64,000 nt of DNA from Synergistaceae bacterium. Lineage in GTDB: Bacteria > Synergistota > Synergistia > Synergistales > Synergistaceae. The number at the start of each line of letters is the position of its first letter. Positions within the stretch are counted from its first letter, which is position 1. The notes under the pieces were generated by a model. It was not told where the DNA came from and made no database searches. It saw nothing but the letters and a program-made list of their open reading frames with translations. The position numbers were made by a program, and so were the translations under genes. This document shows, piece after piece, positions 16,446 through 25,456 of the stretch. The stretch covers positions 62,001 through 126,000 of the forward strand of contig JAUNHV010000003.1 of assembly GCA_030523725.1 (NCBI GenBank), read 5' to 3'.

Positions 16446-17009
16446 TTATTTATTTTTCTTTACGCTAAAGCCAAATGTGCCTAATTGTCTTCCCAATGCA
16501 TGATATGTGCCGTGGACAAAAGAAACAAGATTTGCCTTTTCAAGGCAAAGACGTCCTTTGCTATCCAGCAAATTCTCTGCAACATTTACTACCTCAATTT
16601 TTGCTAGAAACATTGTGTGACTTCCAAGAGAAATTTTTTGTGTTACACGACACTCAAGGTTCAAAGGGCTTTCGTCTATCATGGGACAGGAAAGAACAGA
16701 AGACGGCACAGGTGTAAGTCCAAAACTCTTGAACTTATTGGTATTTCTTCCGCTCTTGACTCCAGCAAGATCAGTTGCTCTTGTTAACTTTTCATTAACA
16801 AGATTTATTACAAATTCTCCTGTTTCTTCTAGTATTTCGTATGAATGACGCTCTGGACGCAGAGAAATGTATGTCATCGGTGGCTCAGAATTTACAATTC
16901 CAGTCCAAGCTACCGTGATAATATTCTTTTTTTCTCCCTGACCAAGGCTTACCATGACAACTGGCAAAGGAAAAAGTTGAGTTCCTGCCTTCCAAGTTTG
17001 TTTCTTCAC
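16446..17009 (-). CDS. Flavin reductase-like FMN-binding protein
   Basis: A 187-aa split-barrel flavoprotein of the flavin_reduct/DIM6-NTAB type. FPLPVVMVSLGQGEKKNIITVAW, MTYISLRPERHSYEIL and EFVINLV match the FMN-binding barrel. The frame is open to 17135, but that would give an unrelated hydrophobic extension; GTG 17009, just after GAGGTG, gives the normal family N-terminus. The physiological substrate is unknown. It sits in the leftward run from the acyltransferase pair to dut. Confidence 0.8.
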   Translation of the reverse strand: MKKQTWKAGTQLFPLPVVMVSLGQGEKKNIITVAWTGIVNSEPPMTYISLRPERHSYEILEETGEFVINLVNEKLTRATDLAGVKSGRNTNKFKSFGLTPVPSSVLSCPMIDESPLNLECRVTQKISLGSHTMFLAKIEVVNVAENLLDSKGRLCLEKANLVSFVHGTYHALGRQLGTFGFSVKKNK

Positions 17010-17058
17010 TAAAAACACCTCATAAATAAAATTCCAGTAAATGCACCTCAGAAATACA

Positions 17059-18411
17059 CTAACGAAAATCCCACACGTTATTATGCCATTTGTAGTATAT
17101 TTCACCAAATAAATCATTAATACAGTACAAGACAATTACTATATCTGGTTTATGTTCTTTTATAAAACTACGTACACTACCATCAAATATACGTAAATCT
17201 AGTATGTCTAATTCTTTACATTGGGTTGCTAAAAATGGTGCTACAACATTGGCGAAAGATTCTCTTATAAGCAATATCTTCTTCTCATTATCAGCAAGCA
17301 AATTTTCTATGTGTATATATCCTCTAAGACCATAACAATATGCACTATAAGGATTTTTATTATAATAATCTTTTACTTCTATGTGTCTTTTATCATACAT
17401 TACACTAAAATTACCAACTGTATCTAATCCATATTCTGGTATTACACACCTAAATCGTGTCTTAAAATTAGGATAAATTAGAGATATATCATCAGGTGTT
17501 GTGCGTAGTAATGTAAGCTTCTTTCCTCTACTTCCTAAGAACCAATTTTTGTACACTTTTTTGTAATATTTCTTTGGATTCAATAATGATATATTACTTT
17601 TAATAATATCATTATCGTTCAAATATTTTACTATTATTCCAGTTGCCCACAGGCCTGTTTCAGGTAGCCAATGATGATCAGTCCTGAAAAATAAATTTGG
17701 TAATACTAATCCTTCTTGTTCTACGTTATCACGTATATCTATGTAATTTATTGTATTAGACTTTAAATTCGCTAAAAACTCATTAGCATTTTCGTTTGAG
17801 AAGTCGAGACCTTTATAGGTGTTATCGTTTCGGCCTATCTCGTTCGGTGCGTTCACATATAAAAAACCAATATCATGATTTTTACAAAAGTTTGCTAATT
17901 CTATAATATTAGTTGCCTTTTCGGCAATATTTCCCCTTTTGAGAAATGTTACTAACTGTCCATCTTGAATTTCAACAACACCATTGTAATCAGTAAGAGC
18001 AACAACATTCCACTTGAGGAATCCATCATACACTTTGCTAGCAAAAACTACATTTTTATACATTAGCAATCTTTCACCAGTCCATTTTGAAATTGGTGAA
18101 GCGTCTATAGCTATGGCTATCTTAGCAGTTGTGTTACCATCGTCTGTCTTTTTATTAGTAATATGTTCAACTTCAAATGGATATTGCTTTGCCCAATCTA
18201 TTTCTTCTTTTCTTGACGTTGGCTTTGTAACACCACGCAATTCATCATTGTCAAACAAAACAATCTGCGTAACAATATTATCCACCCCCAATTCATCCAC
18301 TAAAATATGTGCTGTAAGAGCGCGTATAAAAATACTTCCCATAACGGCAATCAAGATGCCAAAGCAAAGCATCATCATTTTGTTACTAAATTTCACTATC
18401 TTCATCCTCAT
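17059..18411 (-). CDS. DHHW/AlgX-J-like SGNH-type protein, O-acetylation partner
   Basis: A 450-aa protein with one N-terminal membrane anchor (about 14-34), the rest probably extracytoplasmic. FFRTDHHWLPETGLWAT is the DHHW motif of AlgJ/AlgX/DltD-related SGNH hydrolase-like proteins. ILLIRESFANVVAPFL carries the matching Ser block. Such proteins transfer acyl groups received from an MBOAT partner to a cell-surface polymer. The start ATG 18411 overlaps the stop of the MBOAT gene (TGATG), so the two are translationally coupled. Confidence 0.75.
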   Translation of the reverse strand: MRMKIVKFSNKMMMLCFGILIAVMGSIFIRALTAHILVDELGVDNIVTQIVLFDNDELRGVTKPTSRKEEIDWAKQYPFEVEHITNKKTDDGNTTAKIAIAIDASPISKWTGERLLMYKNVVFASKVYDGFLKWNVVALTDYNGVVEIQDGQLVTFLKRGNIAEKATNIIELANFCKNHDIGFLYVNAPNEIGRNDNTYKGLDFSNENANEFLANLKSNTINYIDIRDNVEQEGLVLPNLFFRTDHHWLPETGLWATGIIVKYLNDNDIIKSNISLLNPKKYYKKVYKNWFLGSRGKKLTLLRTTPDDISLIYPNFKTRFRCVIPEYGLDTVGNFSVMYDKRHIEVKDYYNKNPYSAYCYGLRGYIHIENLLADNEKKILLIRESFANVVAPFLATQCKELDILDLRIFDGSVRSFIKEHKPDIVIVLYCINDLFGEIYYKWHNNVWDFR

Positions 18412-19793
18412 CAAAAATTAAAATAAATAAATGGGTTGTAACCACTACTAATAACTTTTATTAGTGACAATATAAATATAATTGTGCACACCATAGGTTC
18501 TACCACATACCAATACTTGTATTTTTTCAACATCCTCATAACTGGTAAAGACAACAATATACCTAAAATTAATACGCTATACCCATTCCTTATGTAGTAT
18601 ATAAATACATTATCAATTACACTTGTCGTATCTATACCAAACATATTACCAATATATTTTAGCCCTTGTTCAACATTAATTGCTCTAAACATTGCAAAAG
18701 TGACTAACGTGGCCATCCAAACATACACGTGGGATAAAATTCCTAGTTTTTTTGTAAAACCGATTAATTTTTCTAAAAGCAATAGTATAAAATAAAGTAA
18801 CCCCCAACACAAATATGTCCAATTAGCACCATGCCACATTCCGGTTAATGCCCATATCACTAGCAAATTTAATCCCCATCTCAGCTTTGTAACACGACTG
18901 CCTCCAAGCGGGATATAGACATAGTCTCTAAACCATGTACCTAATGATATATGCCATCGTCTCCAATATTCAGTAATACTCTTGGCTATGTATGGATAAT
19001 TAAAATTTTCATCAAATTCAAAGCCAAACATCTTGCCCAGTCCTATTGCCATATCTGAATAACCTGAGAAATCAAAATATATTTGTATCGTGTATGCCAG
19101 GGTACCTAGCCATGCAGTTGCAACAGATAAAGGCACATCAACATCAAATATATTATCAGCTATTATTGCCACATAATTAGCAATTAGAACCTTCTTGGCT
19201 AAACCATAAATAAATCTTTGCATTCCATTGCAGAACTCATTTACACTTTCTTTACGATACATTATCTGATGCTCTATAGTATCATAGCGTACTATTGGTC
19301 CGGCTATCAACTGAGGAAACAGTGCTATGTATAACCCAACATTTAAGACATTGCGTTGAGCATGTGCTTTTTCATAGTATATATCAAACAAATAAGACAA
19401 CAACTGAAAAGTAAAGAAAGATATACCAATCGGTAAAGCGATATTTATCCATGAAAAATTTTTACTAAACAATAACCCTAATTGCTGTGCAATAAAAGTA
19501 AGATACTTAAAAATAAATAACACAAAAACATGAAAACCAGCACTGATAGTTAGTATTTTTTTCTTACTAGCCTTGTCCTTACTATCTTCAATTTTTAGAC
19601 CAGCATACCAACCAATGACTATGGATAGCATCATCAAAAATACAAATAGTGGTTCTCCCCACGCATAAAAAATTAAACTAACAAGAAGTAAAAATATATT
19701 CCTAAAATTTCTACTTTTAAATATTGGATTGTAATATATTAATACAACTAGAGGCAAAAAAAGGAATAAAAACTCTGTCGAGGAAAATACCAT
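18411..19793 (-). CDS. MBOAT-family O-acyltransferase (AlgI-like)
   Basis: A 460-aa polytopic membrane protein. MVFSSTEFLFLFLPLVVLIYY is the usual AlgI-type start, and IALPIGISFFTFQLLSY, YFDFSGYSDMAIGLG, YWRRWHISLGTWFRDYVYIP and GMWHGANWTYLCWG (invariant His) are the conserved MBOAT blocks. It probably passes acetyl groups across the membrane to the DHHW protein encoded next. The polymer acetylated is unknown. ATG 19793 follows AGGAGAG. Confidence 0.88.
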   Translation of the reverse strand: MVFSSTEFLFLFLPLVVLIYYNPIFKSRNFRNIFLLLVSLIFYAWGEPLFVFLMMLSIVIGWYAGLKIEDSKDKASKKKILTISAGFHVFVLFIFKYLTFIAQQLGLLFSKNFSWINIALPIGISFFTFQLLSYLFDIYYEKAHAQRNVLNVGLYIALFPQLIAGPIVRYDTIEHQIMYRKESVNEFCNGMQRFIYGLAKKVLIANYVAIIADNIFDVDVPLSVATAWLGTLAYTIQIYFDFSGYSDMAIGLGKMFGFEFDENFNYPYIAKSITEYWRRWHISLGTWFRDYVYIPLGGSRVTKLRWGLNLLVIWALTGMWHGANWTYLCWGLLYFILLLLEKLIGFTKKLGILSHVYVWMATLVTFAMFRAINVEQGLKYIGNMFGIDTTSVIDNVFIYYIRNGYSVLILGILLSLPVMRMLKKYKYWYVVEPMVCTIIFILSLIKVISSGYNPFIYFNF

Positions 19794-19902
19794 TTATCTC
19801 TCTCCTATTTAACAAATCATACATGGGCAAAGGGGAAAAGTTGTTCTAAGTTTGTTTCGTTACAAAAAAGCCTTTCACCCGTTTGGTGTAACTCTGATGA
19901 CC

Positions 19903-19908
19903 ATTATA
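19903..19908 (-). promoter_or_regulatory. Candidate -10 of the MBOAT operon
   Basis: A perfect TATAAT on the minus strand lies 110 bp upstream of the MBOAT start. No convincing -35 is seen at 16-18 bp. The 228-bp gap between the divergent MBOAT and ZnuA-like genes otherwise holds only A/T tracts. Confidence 0.3.
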
Positions 19909-20021
19909 CAATATTTTGTGTTTTTTTCCTTTTTTTTGATAAAACTATTCTTTTTTTTTACAAATTAGATTAGAATACAATAGTTTGTTTGAAATAATTT
20001 GTTAGGGGCTTTTATAGAGTC

Positions 20022-20936
20022 ATGATGAACAACAATGATATAGGTATTAGATTAAAAAAAACAAAGAATTTGTATAGCAAATTTTTCACATTTGCGATTT
20101 GTATTCTAATCCTTTGTCTTGCCTGCAGTGTTTCTTTTGCAGCCAAAGCAAAGACAAAAAAGAGGATTTACAGACCACGCATGCGTATTGCTGTATCAAA
20201 TTCTTTTTTATATGATGTTGCAAATTTCATCATAAAGCCAGAAATTTTTAGCGTTAGAAACATTGGTAATGGTACCCCTGGTGGAAGCGACATTTTTATC
20301 ACAATGACAAGCAACCAAAAGCGCTTTGCCTCTCGCAGCAAATCCCTAACCTACTTTGCTACAACCGTAGATTATGATGGCTCACCGTGCGAATATGATT
20401 ACTATGATTCGTCTAAAATTCCATACATCATATTAAACACTATGAAAGCTATCTCTGCCCATGACAAAAACAATTATCTACATTATCAAAAACGTTTGGC
20501 AATTTACCAATCCATACTTGATAGCACACTACAAGTTGGAGAGAAACTTTTGAAAAATATAACACTGCTTGATCTTACAGGTCATACTGGTTATATATTA
20601 TCCTCTTGTGCAAAAAGATGTGTGAAGCCGCCGAAGGAAGTTGTGCCTGCGTGGAAAAATGGCGATATAGAGCACTTACAGGCCACAATAAAACAAGCAA
20701 ATTTGCGAAATATGCTGATAGTAACAGATTTTGCAACAGATCCTATTATTGTGGAAAATGTAAAAAAACTTGCGACAAAGCATTTTCACATGACAGGCTA
20801 TGAGGGAGGTTCATTTTCTTCATACTTAGCAGAGAATTTTGGTGTACTAAGGGACTTATTGGCAAAACAAACAGAAATGGAGAAGGTTAATGGATCCAGC
20901 AAGACTAAACAGCAAAAAACTTACAAAAGAAGATAG
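20022..20936 (+). CDS. Exported protein resembling a degenerate ZnuA-like solute-binding protein
   Basis: A 304-aa protein with an N-terminal signal/membrane segment (about 21-40). The body resembles metal-binding periplasmic proteins: MRIAVSNSFLYDVANF, then HDKNNYLHYQKRLAIYQSIL (like the helix after the second ligand), LLDLTGHTGYILSS (third-ligand position His187) and LIVTDFATDPIIVENVKKLA. The other expected metal-ligand His residues are missing, so metal transport is doubtful. Its end overlaps the LptA-like gene by 47 bp and no permease is near. A role linked to LPS export is an inference from context only. Confidence 0.5.
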   Translation: MMNNNDIGIRLKKTKNLYSKFFTFAICILILCLACSVSFAAKAKTKKRIYRPRMRIAVSNSFLYDVANFIIKPEIFSVRNIGNGTPGGSDIFITMTSNQKRFASRSKSLTYFATTVDYDGSPCEYDYYDSSKIPYIILNTMKAISAHDKNNYLHYQKRLAIYQSILDSTLQVGEKLLKNITLLDLTGHTGYILSSCAKRCVKPPKEVVPAWKNGDIEHLQATIKQANLRNMLIVTDFATDPIIVENVKKLATKHFHMTGYEGGSFSSYLAENFGVLRDLLAKQTEMEKVNGSSKTKQQKTYKRR

Positions 20937-22302
20937 AAAAAAAATTTTTTTTATATGTACGCTTATGCTTTTTCTACTTTCTACGCCATGTGTGGCACAA
21001 GCAGATGTAGAATTGACTGCTAACTATATAAAATATAATATGGAAAACGCTACTGGCGTGGCAAATGGCAAGGTCCATATAACGCGTGGAAAAGATTCCA
21101 TAAAGGGCAATAGTTTAAAGGCTGATTTTAGGAATGGTATTTATATTCTAGAAAAAAATATAAATGGCTTTTTTGCAGAAAAAGATCTATATTTTTCCGG
21201 AGACCATCTGCATTGGACACACTCAGATGACAATGACGTATTAAACTTGACGGGAAATGTGCGTTTTGTACATAAAACAAAAGCGATGGACTATGATAGC
21301 CCGACAAAGACAAAAATCTTTGCAGATGTTGTAACCGGTACAACAGCGACAATGGAAACGAAGTTGGACAAATTTGTTCTTACCGGTCCTGTTAAGGCTG
21401 ATATTGCCTCGCAACGCACTAAAATTTTTGGAGATAATCTGGTCTGGGAAAGAGCCGGGGAAGAAAAGCTTAACGTCGATGGTAACGTCCGTATCGAACG
21501 AATAGCGCTCAAAGCATCTTCAAAGAAAAAACAACTTGTTACTGATACCTTGACAGCAGAAAAAGCTTTTTACTTAACACAGAAAGATTTTATACGTCTT
21601 GAAGGAAACGTGAAGGGTAACATCCTTTCACAAGATGCAACGAGTTTCTGTGATACCTTGACGTGGCAAAAAGAATCTGGCCATACCACTGTTGAAATGC
21701 AAGGCTCGTCACAAATTAGTCGCTTTGATGGACGCGAAACCTTAACGTCTGACAGAGCAAAATACATGGAGCTTGGCGAAGGTTACGAGCTTGAAAATAA
21801 TGTTGCGGTAGTTACAGAGACACGTCATATAAACTGTGACAAGTTTATTAAGCACGGTAAATATTTCAAATGCTTTAATATTACGCGTTTTGAGGACGTG
21901 AAGCAACAATATAATGTGACGGGAGAAAAACTTGTTGGTACAATGCAAAAAAACTTAAAGACCAATGAGGATGAAATTGCTGAATCAACTCTTACAGGTA
22001 ACGTTTATTTTGAGTTTACAAATAAGCAAAATCAGAAAAATGTCATAACCGGTGACGAGGCCTGCTACACTAAAGCAGATAATACCGTTACTGTTACAGG
22101 AAATCCCTTTGCTACGAGAAGTGATGGCAAAACGGTAACGGCAGACCGTTTTCGAGTGAATCTGGCCACAAAGGTTTATTATGCGGAAGGTAATGCGCAT
22201 CTCGTTTATATCAAAGAAAACGAGAAAAAAGATGAAGCTGGTAAAACAAAGGGTAAAAAGAAAGAGCGAAAAGAAGTATTTGAGGACGATCAGACACTGT
22301 AA
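20890..22302 (+). CDS. OstA/LptA-like LPS transport protein
   Basis: A 470-aa exported protein with signal segment FFICTLMLFLLSTPCVAQA. Repeated beta-jellyroll elements (GVANGKVHITRGKDSIKGN, LNLTGNVRFVHKTKAMDYDS, TLTGNVYFEF, TVTGNPFATRSDGKTVTADR) match the OstA_A fold that bridges the periplasm for LPS. It is more than twice the length of proteobacterial LptA. The last 35 residues are Lys/Glu-rich. ATG 20890 has GAGAAGG at 3 bp and lies inside the previous gene. lptB follows after 26 bp, supporting the call. Confidence 0.82.
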   Translation: MDPARLNSKKLTKEDRKKIFFICTLMLFLLSTPCVAQADVELTANYIKYNMENATGVANGKVHITRGKDSIKGNSLKADFRNGIYILEKNINGFFAEKDLYFSGDHLHWTHSDDNDVLNLTGNVRFVHKTKAMDYDSPTKTKIFADVVTGTTATMETKLDKFVLTGPVKADIASQRTKIFGDNLVWERAGEEKLNVDGNVRIERIALKASSKKKQLVTDTLTAEKAFYLTQKDFIRLEGNVKGNILSQDATSFCDTLTWQKESGHTTVEMQGSSQISRFDGRETLTSDRAKYMELGEGYELENNVAVVTETRHINCDKFIKHGKYFKCFNITRFEDVKQQYNVTGEKLVGTMQKNLKTNEDEIAESTLTGNVYFEFTNKQNQKNVITGDEACYTKADNTVTVTGNPFATRSDGKTVTADRFRVNLATKVYYAEGNAHLVYIKENEKKDEAGKTKGKKKERKEVFEDDQTL

Positions 22303-22328
22303 TTATTATTAGCGAAGGGACAGAAGAC

Positions 22329-23075
22329 ATGGAACAAATGATAAAGCAAACAAAGCAGTTATTAAAGGCAGAAAACTTGGTTAAAAATTTTGGGGAGAGA
22401 CGTGTCGTAAACAATGTTTCCCTAGAGGTTAGAGCTGGTGAGGTTGTTGGACTACTTGGTCCGAATGGCGCTGGAAAAAGTACCTCCTTTTACATGATAA
22501 CAGGACGTATCTTACCAGACGCTGGTATTGTTACACTTGATGGTGATGAACTAACAGGGCTTCCAATGTATATGAGAGCACGCGCTGGAATAGGCTACTT
22601 GCCACAAGAGGCATCAATTTTTCGTAATCTTACTGTACTTGAAAATCTTGGACTTGTCTTTGAAGAAAGTGGCATACCCCAAAAGGAAAGAGAGGAAATC
22701 ATAGAATTTCTCCTGGAAGAATATGGTTTAAGACACTTGAAGCAAACAATAGGTGTTGCCTTATCAGGTGGCGAAAGGCGCAGAGTCGAAATAGCAAGAG
22801 CTCTTGCAGTCCAACCTTCTTTTATCTTGTTAGATGAACCATTTTCTGGCATAGATCCTATTGCAGTTGCAGAACTTCAGCGCATCATAAAGAAATTAAA
22901 ACAAGACGGTTACGGCATACTCTTAACCGACCATAATGTGCGTGAGACACTTGCAATTACAGACAGAGCATATTTGATTTATGAAGGCAAGGTGTTCCTT
23001 GAGGGAAAACCATCAGAAATAATTCATAATCACGAAGCTAGGGTCAAGTATCTTGGCGAAGGTTTTACGTGGTAA
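22329..23075 (+). CDS. lptB: LPS export ABC transporter ATP-binding protein
   Basis: Energises LPS extraction by the LptB2FG complex at the inner membrane. The 248-aa ATPase has Walker A GLLGPNGAGKST, Q-loop GYLPQEASIFRNLTV (the LptB-specific form), signature LSGGERRRVEIARAL, Walker B FILLDEPFSGID and switch His in LLTDHNVRET. ATG 22329 gives the normal start. It forms an operon with the OstA-like and ZnuA-like genes. LptF/G and LptD are not in the window. Confidence 0.95.
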   Translation: MEQMIKQTKQLLKAENLVKNFGERRVVNNVSLEVRAGEVVGLLGPNGAGKSTSFYMITGRILPDAGIVTLDGDELTGLPMYMRARAGIGYLPQEASIFRNLTVLENLGLVFEESGIPQKEREEIIEFLLEEYGLRHLKQTIGVALSGGERRRVEIARALAVQPSFILLDEPFSGIDPIAVAELQRIIKKLKQDGYGILLTDHNVRETLAITDRAYLIYEGKVFLEGKPSEIIHNHEARVKYLGEGFTW

Positions 23076-23114
23076 CTAAATTTTTTTTGTTTTCGTTTTT
23101 TAGGGGGCAAACTA

Positions 23115-24293
23115 ATGACAGAATTTGAATTGAAATATGGCACAAACCCAAATCAAAAACCTGCGTCTATTTTTATGAAAGACGGATTCGATTTACCAAT
23201 AGAAGTCTTGAATGGTCGCCCAGGTTATATAAACTTTTTGGATGCCTTTAACTCGTACCAATTAGTTCGTGAGTTGAAAGAAGCAACAGGTCTTCCGTCT
23301 GCTGCATCATTCAAACACGTTTCCCCCGCCGGTGCCGCTGTCGGAACACCACTGACAGAACTCGACCGCAAGATGTATTTTGTCCCAGAAGGGCTTGAAC
23401 TTTCTCCAATAGCTTGTGCCTATATCCGTGCAAGAGGGGCAGACAGACTCTGCTCTTATGGTGACTGGGTTGCCCTTTCTGATACTTGCGACAGTGCCAC
23501 AGCAAACTACTTAAGACTGGAGGTATCTGATGGAATTATTGCTCCGGATTACACGTCGGAAGCTTTAGAAATTCTGAAGACTAAAAAAGGTGGAAAGTAC
23601 AACGTTGTCAAGATAGATAAAAATTACATTCCACGTGAAGTTGAGGAAAAGGATGTCTTTGGTATTACATTCCGTCAAGGCAGAAACAATTTCAAAATAA
23701 ACGAAGAACTTCTTAGAAACATCGTTACAAAAAACAAAAATTTACCTAAAAATGCTGTAATGGATCTAATTATTTCTTTAATTACCTTAAAATACACACA
23801 GTCAAATTCAGTTTGTTATGTTAAGGACGGACAGACAATTGGCGTTGGTGCAGGTCAGCAAAGCAGAATTCACTGCACACGTTTAGCAGGAAGCAAAGCT
23901 GACAATTGGTATTTAAGACGCAGTGAGCATGTGCTCAATTTACCATTCTTGGATAATATTAAACGTCCAGAGCGTGACAATGCGATAGACGTTTATATTA
24001 GCTCTGAATGTGACGACGTTTTACGTGACGGTGAATGGCAAAAGGTCTTCAAAACAAAACCAGCTCCATTTACAGAACAGGAGAAACGTGATTTTATTGC
24101 AACACAAACTAGTGTAACCTGTGGTAGCGATGCCTTCTTTCCGTTCGGTGATAACATCGAAAGAGCCCGGAAAAGTGGCGTATGTTTCGTAGCAGAGCCA
24201 GGTGGAAGCATTCGTGATGACAACGTTATAGAGACAGCAGATAAATATAACATGGTAATGTGCTTTACAGGAATGAGACTTTTCCACCACTAA
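23115..24293 (+). CDS. AICAR formyltransferase, monofunctional
   Basis: Transfers a formyl group from 10-formyl-THF to AICAR, giving FAICAR. The 392-aa protein corresponds to the AICARFT half of PurH: FELKYGTNPNQKPAS, the catalytic SFKHVSPAGAAVGTPL (Lys-His), KYTQSNSVCYVKDGQTIGVG, GQQSRIHCTRLAGSKAD and SDAFFPFGDNIERA. The N-terminal IMP-cyclohydrolase domain is absent; the PurO-like gene at 13850 supplies that step. ATG 23115 follows AGGGGGC. It is separated from lptB by 39 bp and followed by galE. Confidence 0.93.
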   Translation: MTEFELKYGTNPNQKPASIFMKDGFDLPIEVLNGRPGYINFLDAFNSYQLVRELKEATGLPSAASFKHVSPAGAAVGTPLTELDRKMYFVPEGLELSPIACAYIRARGADRLCSYGDWVALSDTCDSATANYLRLEVSDGIIAPDYTSEALEILKTKKGGKYNVVKIDKNYIPREVEEKDVFGITFRQGRNNFKINEELLRNIVTKNKNLPKNAVMDLIISLITLKYTQSNSVCYVKDGQTIGVGAGQQSRIHCTRLAGSKADNWYLRRSEHVLNLPFLDNIKRPERDNAIDVYISSECDDVLRDGEWQKVFKTKPAPFTEQEKRDFIATQTSVTCGSDAFFPFGDNIERARKSGVCFVAEPGGSIRDDNVIETADKYNMVMCFTGMRLFHH

Positions 24294-24321
24294 TCTTTTA
24301 ATATTTAGGAGACTGACGAGA

Positions 24322-25341
24322 ATGCAAAATATTTTGTTAACCGGGGGCGCGGGTTACATAGGTAGCCACATTGCAGTTGAACTTATAAATGCCGGATACT
24401 TTCCTGTCATAATAGATAACCTTGCTAACTCAAGTGAAAAGTCCGTTGAAAGAGTTGGTAAAATCACTGGTGTAACGCCAAAATTTTACAGGGGTGATTG
24501 TCGCGACGAGAAATTACTTGACAAAATTTTCGTTGAAGCACAGATTTCGTGCGTTATACACCTTGCAGGACTCAAGGCAGTTGGAGAGTCCGTTGAAAAA
24601 CCGCTTGAATATTACGACAACAACTTGAATGCGACAATAGCTTTGTGTCGTTCTATGAAGAAGGCCGGAGTAAAGAATTTTATTTTTTCTTCATCTGCAA
24701 CGGTCTACAATTCAAAGAACCCTATGCCTCTTTCGGAAGATTCCGTCACTGGTGGTTGCACAAACCCCTACGGTTGGACGAAGTACATGATAGAGCAAAT
24801 TTTGAGCGGTGTACAAAAGGCAAACCCAGATTGGTCTGTTACGCTACTTCGCTATTTTAATCCAGTTGGTGCACATAAAAGTGGTTTGATTGGTGAAAAC
24901 CCAAGGGGAATTCCAAATAATCTGATGCCGTTTATTACACAGGTTGCCACAGGCAAAAGAGAAAAATTAAATATTTTTGGCAACGACTATCCAACAAAAG
25001 ATGGTACATGTATTAGAGATTATATTCATGTTCTGGATCTTGCTAAAGGACACGTTAAGGCAATAGAATATACACTAAATCATAACGGTGTTGAGGTATT
25101 TAACTTAGGCACAGGACAAGGTTACTCTGTGCTTGATATGGTTGAGGCATTTCAAAAAGCAAATAACATAAAGCTTCCATACACCTTTGCACCACGTAGA
25201 GCTGGTGACTTGACAGAATGCTATTCAACTCCTGCAAAGGCGAATAAAATTCTAGGTTGGAAAGCAGAAGAGACACTTGAAACAATGTGCGCAGACAGTT
25301 GGAATTGGCAGAGACAAAATCCAAATGGCTATGAAGAATAG
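24322..25341 (+). CDS. galE: UDP-glucose 4-epimerase
   Basis: Interconverts UDP-glucose and UDP-galactose. The 339-aa extended SDR has the NAD site LLTGGAGYIGSHIA, FSSSATVYNS and catalytic YGWTK. GalE-specific blocks NPYGWTKYMIEQIL, RYFNPVGAHKSG, GIPNNLMPFITQVA and GTCIRDYIHVLDLAKGH are intact. UDP-galactose would feed the Glf mutase at 45659. ATG 24322 follows AGGAGACTGACGAGA. No UDP-glucose pyrophosphorylase or other gal gene is adjacent. Confidence 0.95.
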   Translation: MQNILLTGGAGYIGSHIAVELINAGYFPVIIDNLANSSEKSVERVGKITGVTPKFYRGDCRDEKLLDKIFVEAQISCVIHLAGLKAVGESVEKPLEYYDNNLNATIALCRSMKKAGVKNFIFSSSATVYNSKNPMPLSEDSVTGGCTNPYGWTKYMIEQILSGVQKANPDWSVTLLRYFNPVGAHKSGLIGENPRGIPNNLMPFITQVATGKREKLNIFGNDYPTKDGTCIRDYIHVLDLAKGHVKAIEYTLNHNGVEVFNLGTGQGYSVLDMVEAFQKANNIKLPYTFAPRRAGDLTECYSTPAKANKILGWKAEETLETMCADSWNWQRQNPNGYEE

Positions 25342-25456
25342 CATTAGAAAACAGCAAAATCTAAAATGATCTATTGGATGCTAAATTTTAGAATGAGAGA
25401 GTTCGATTATCTTTGACTGTGAAAAGATTCCATAAATTAAAGAGAGGTACAAGCCT

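Noticed and set aside
25342-25456. 8-bp inverted repeat between galE and pncB
   Set aside because: TCTAAAAT/ATTTTAGA is A/T-rich, has no T-tail and is too weak to call a terminator or operator.
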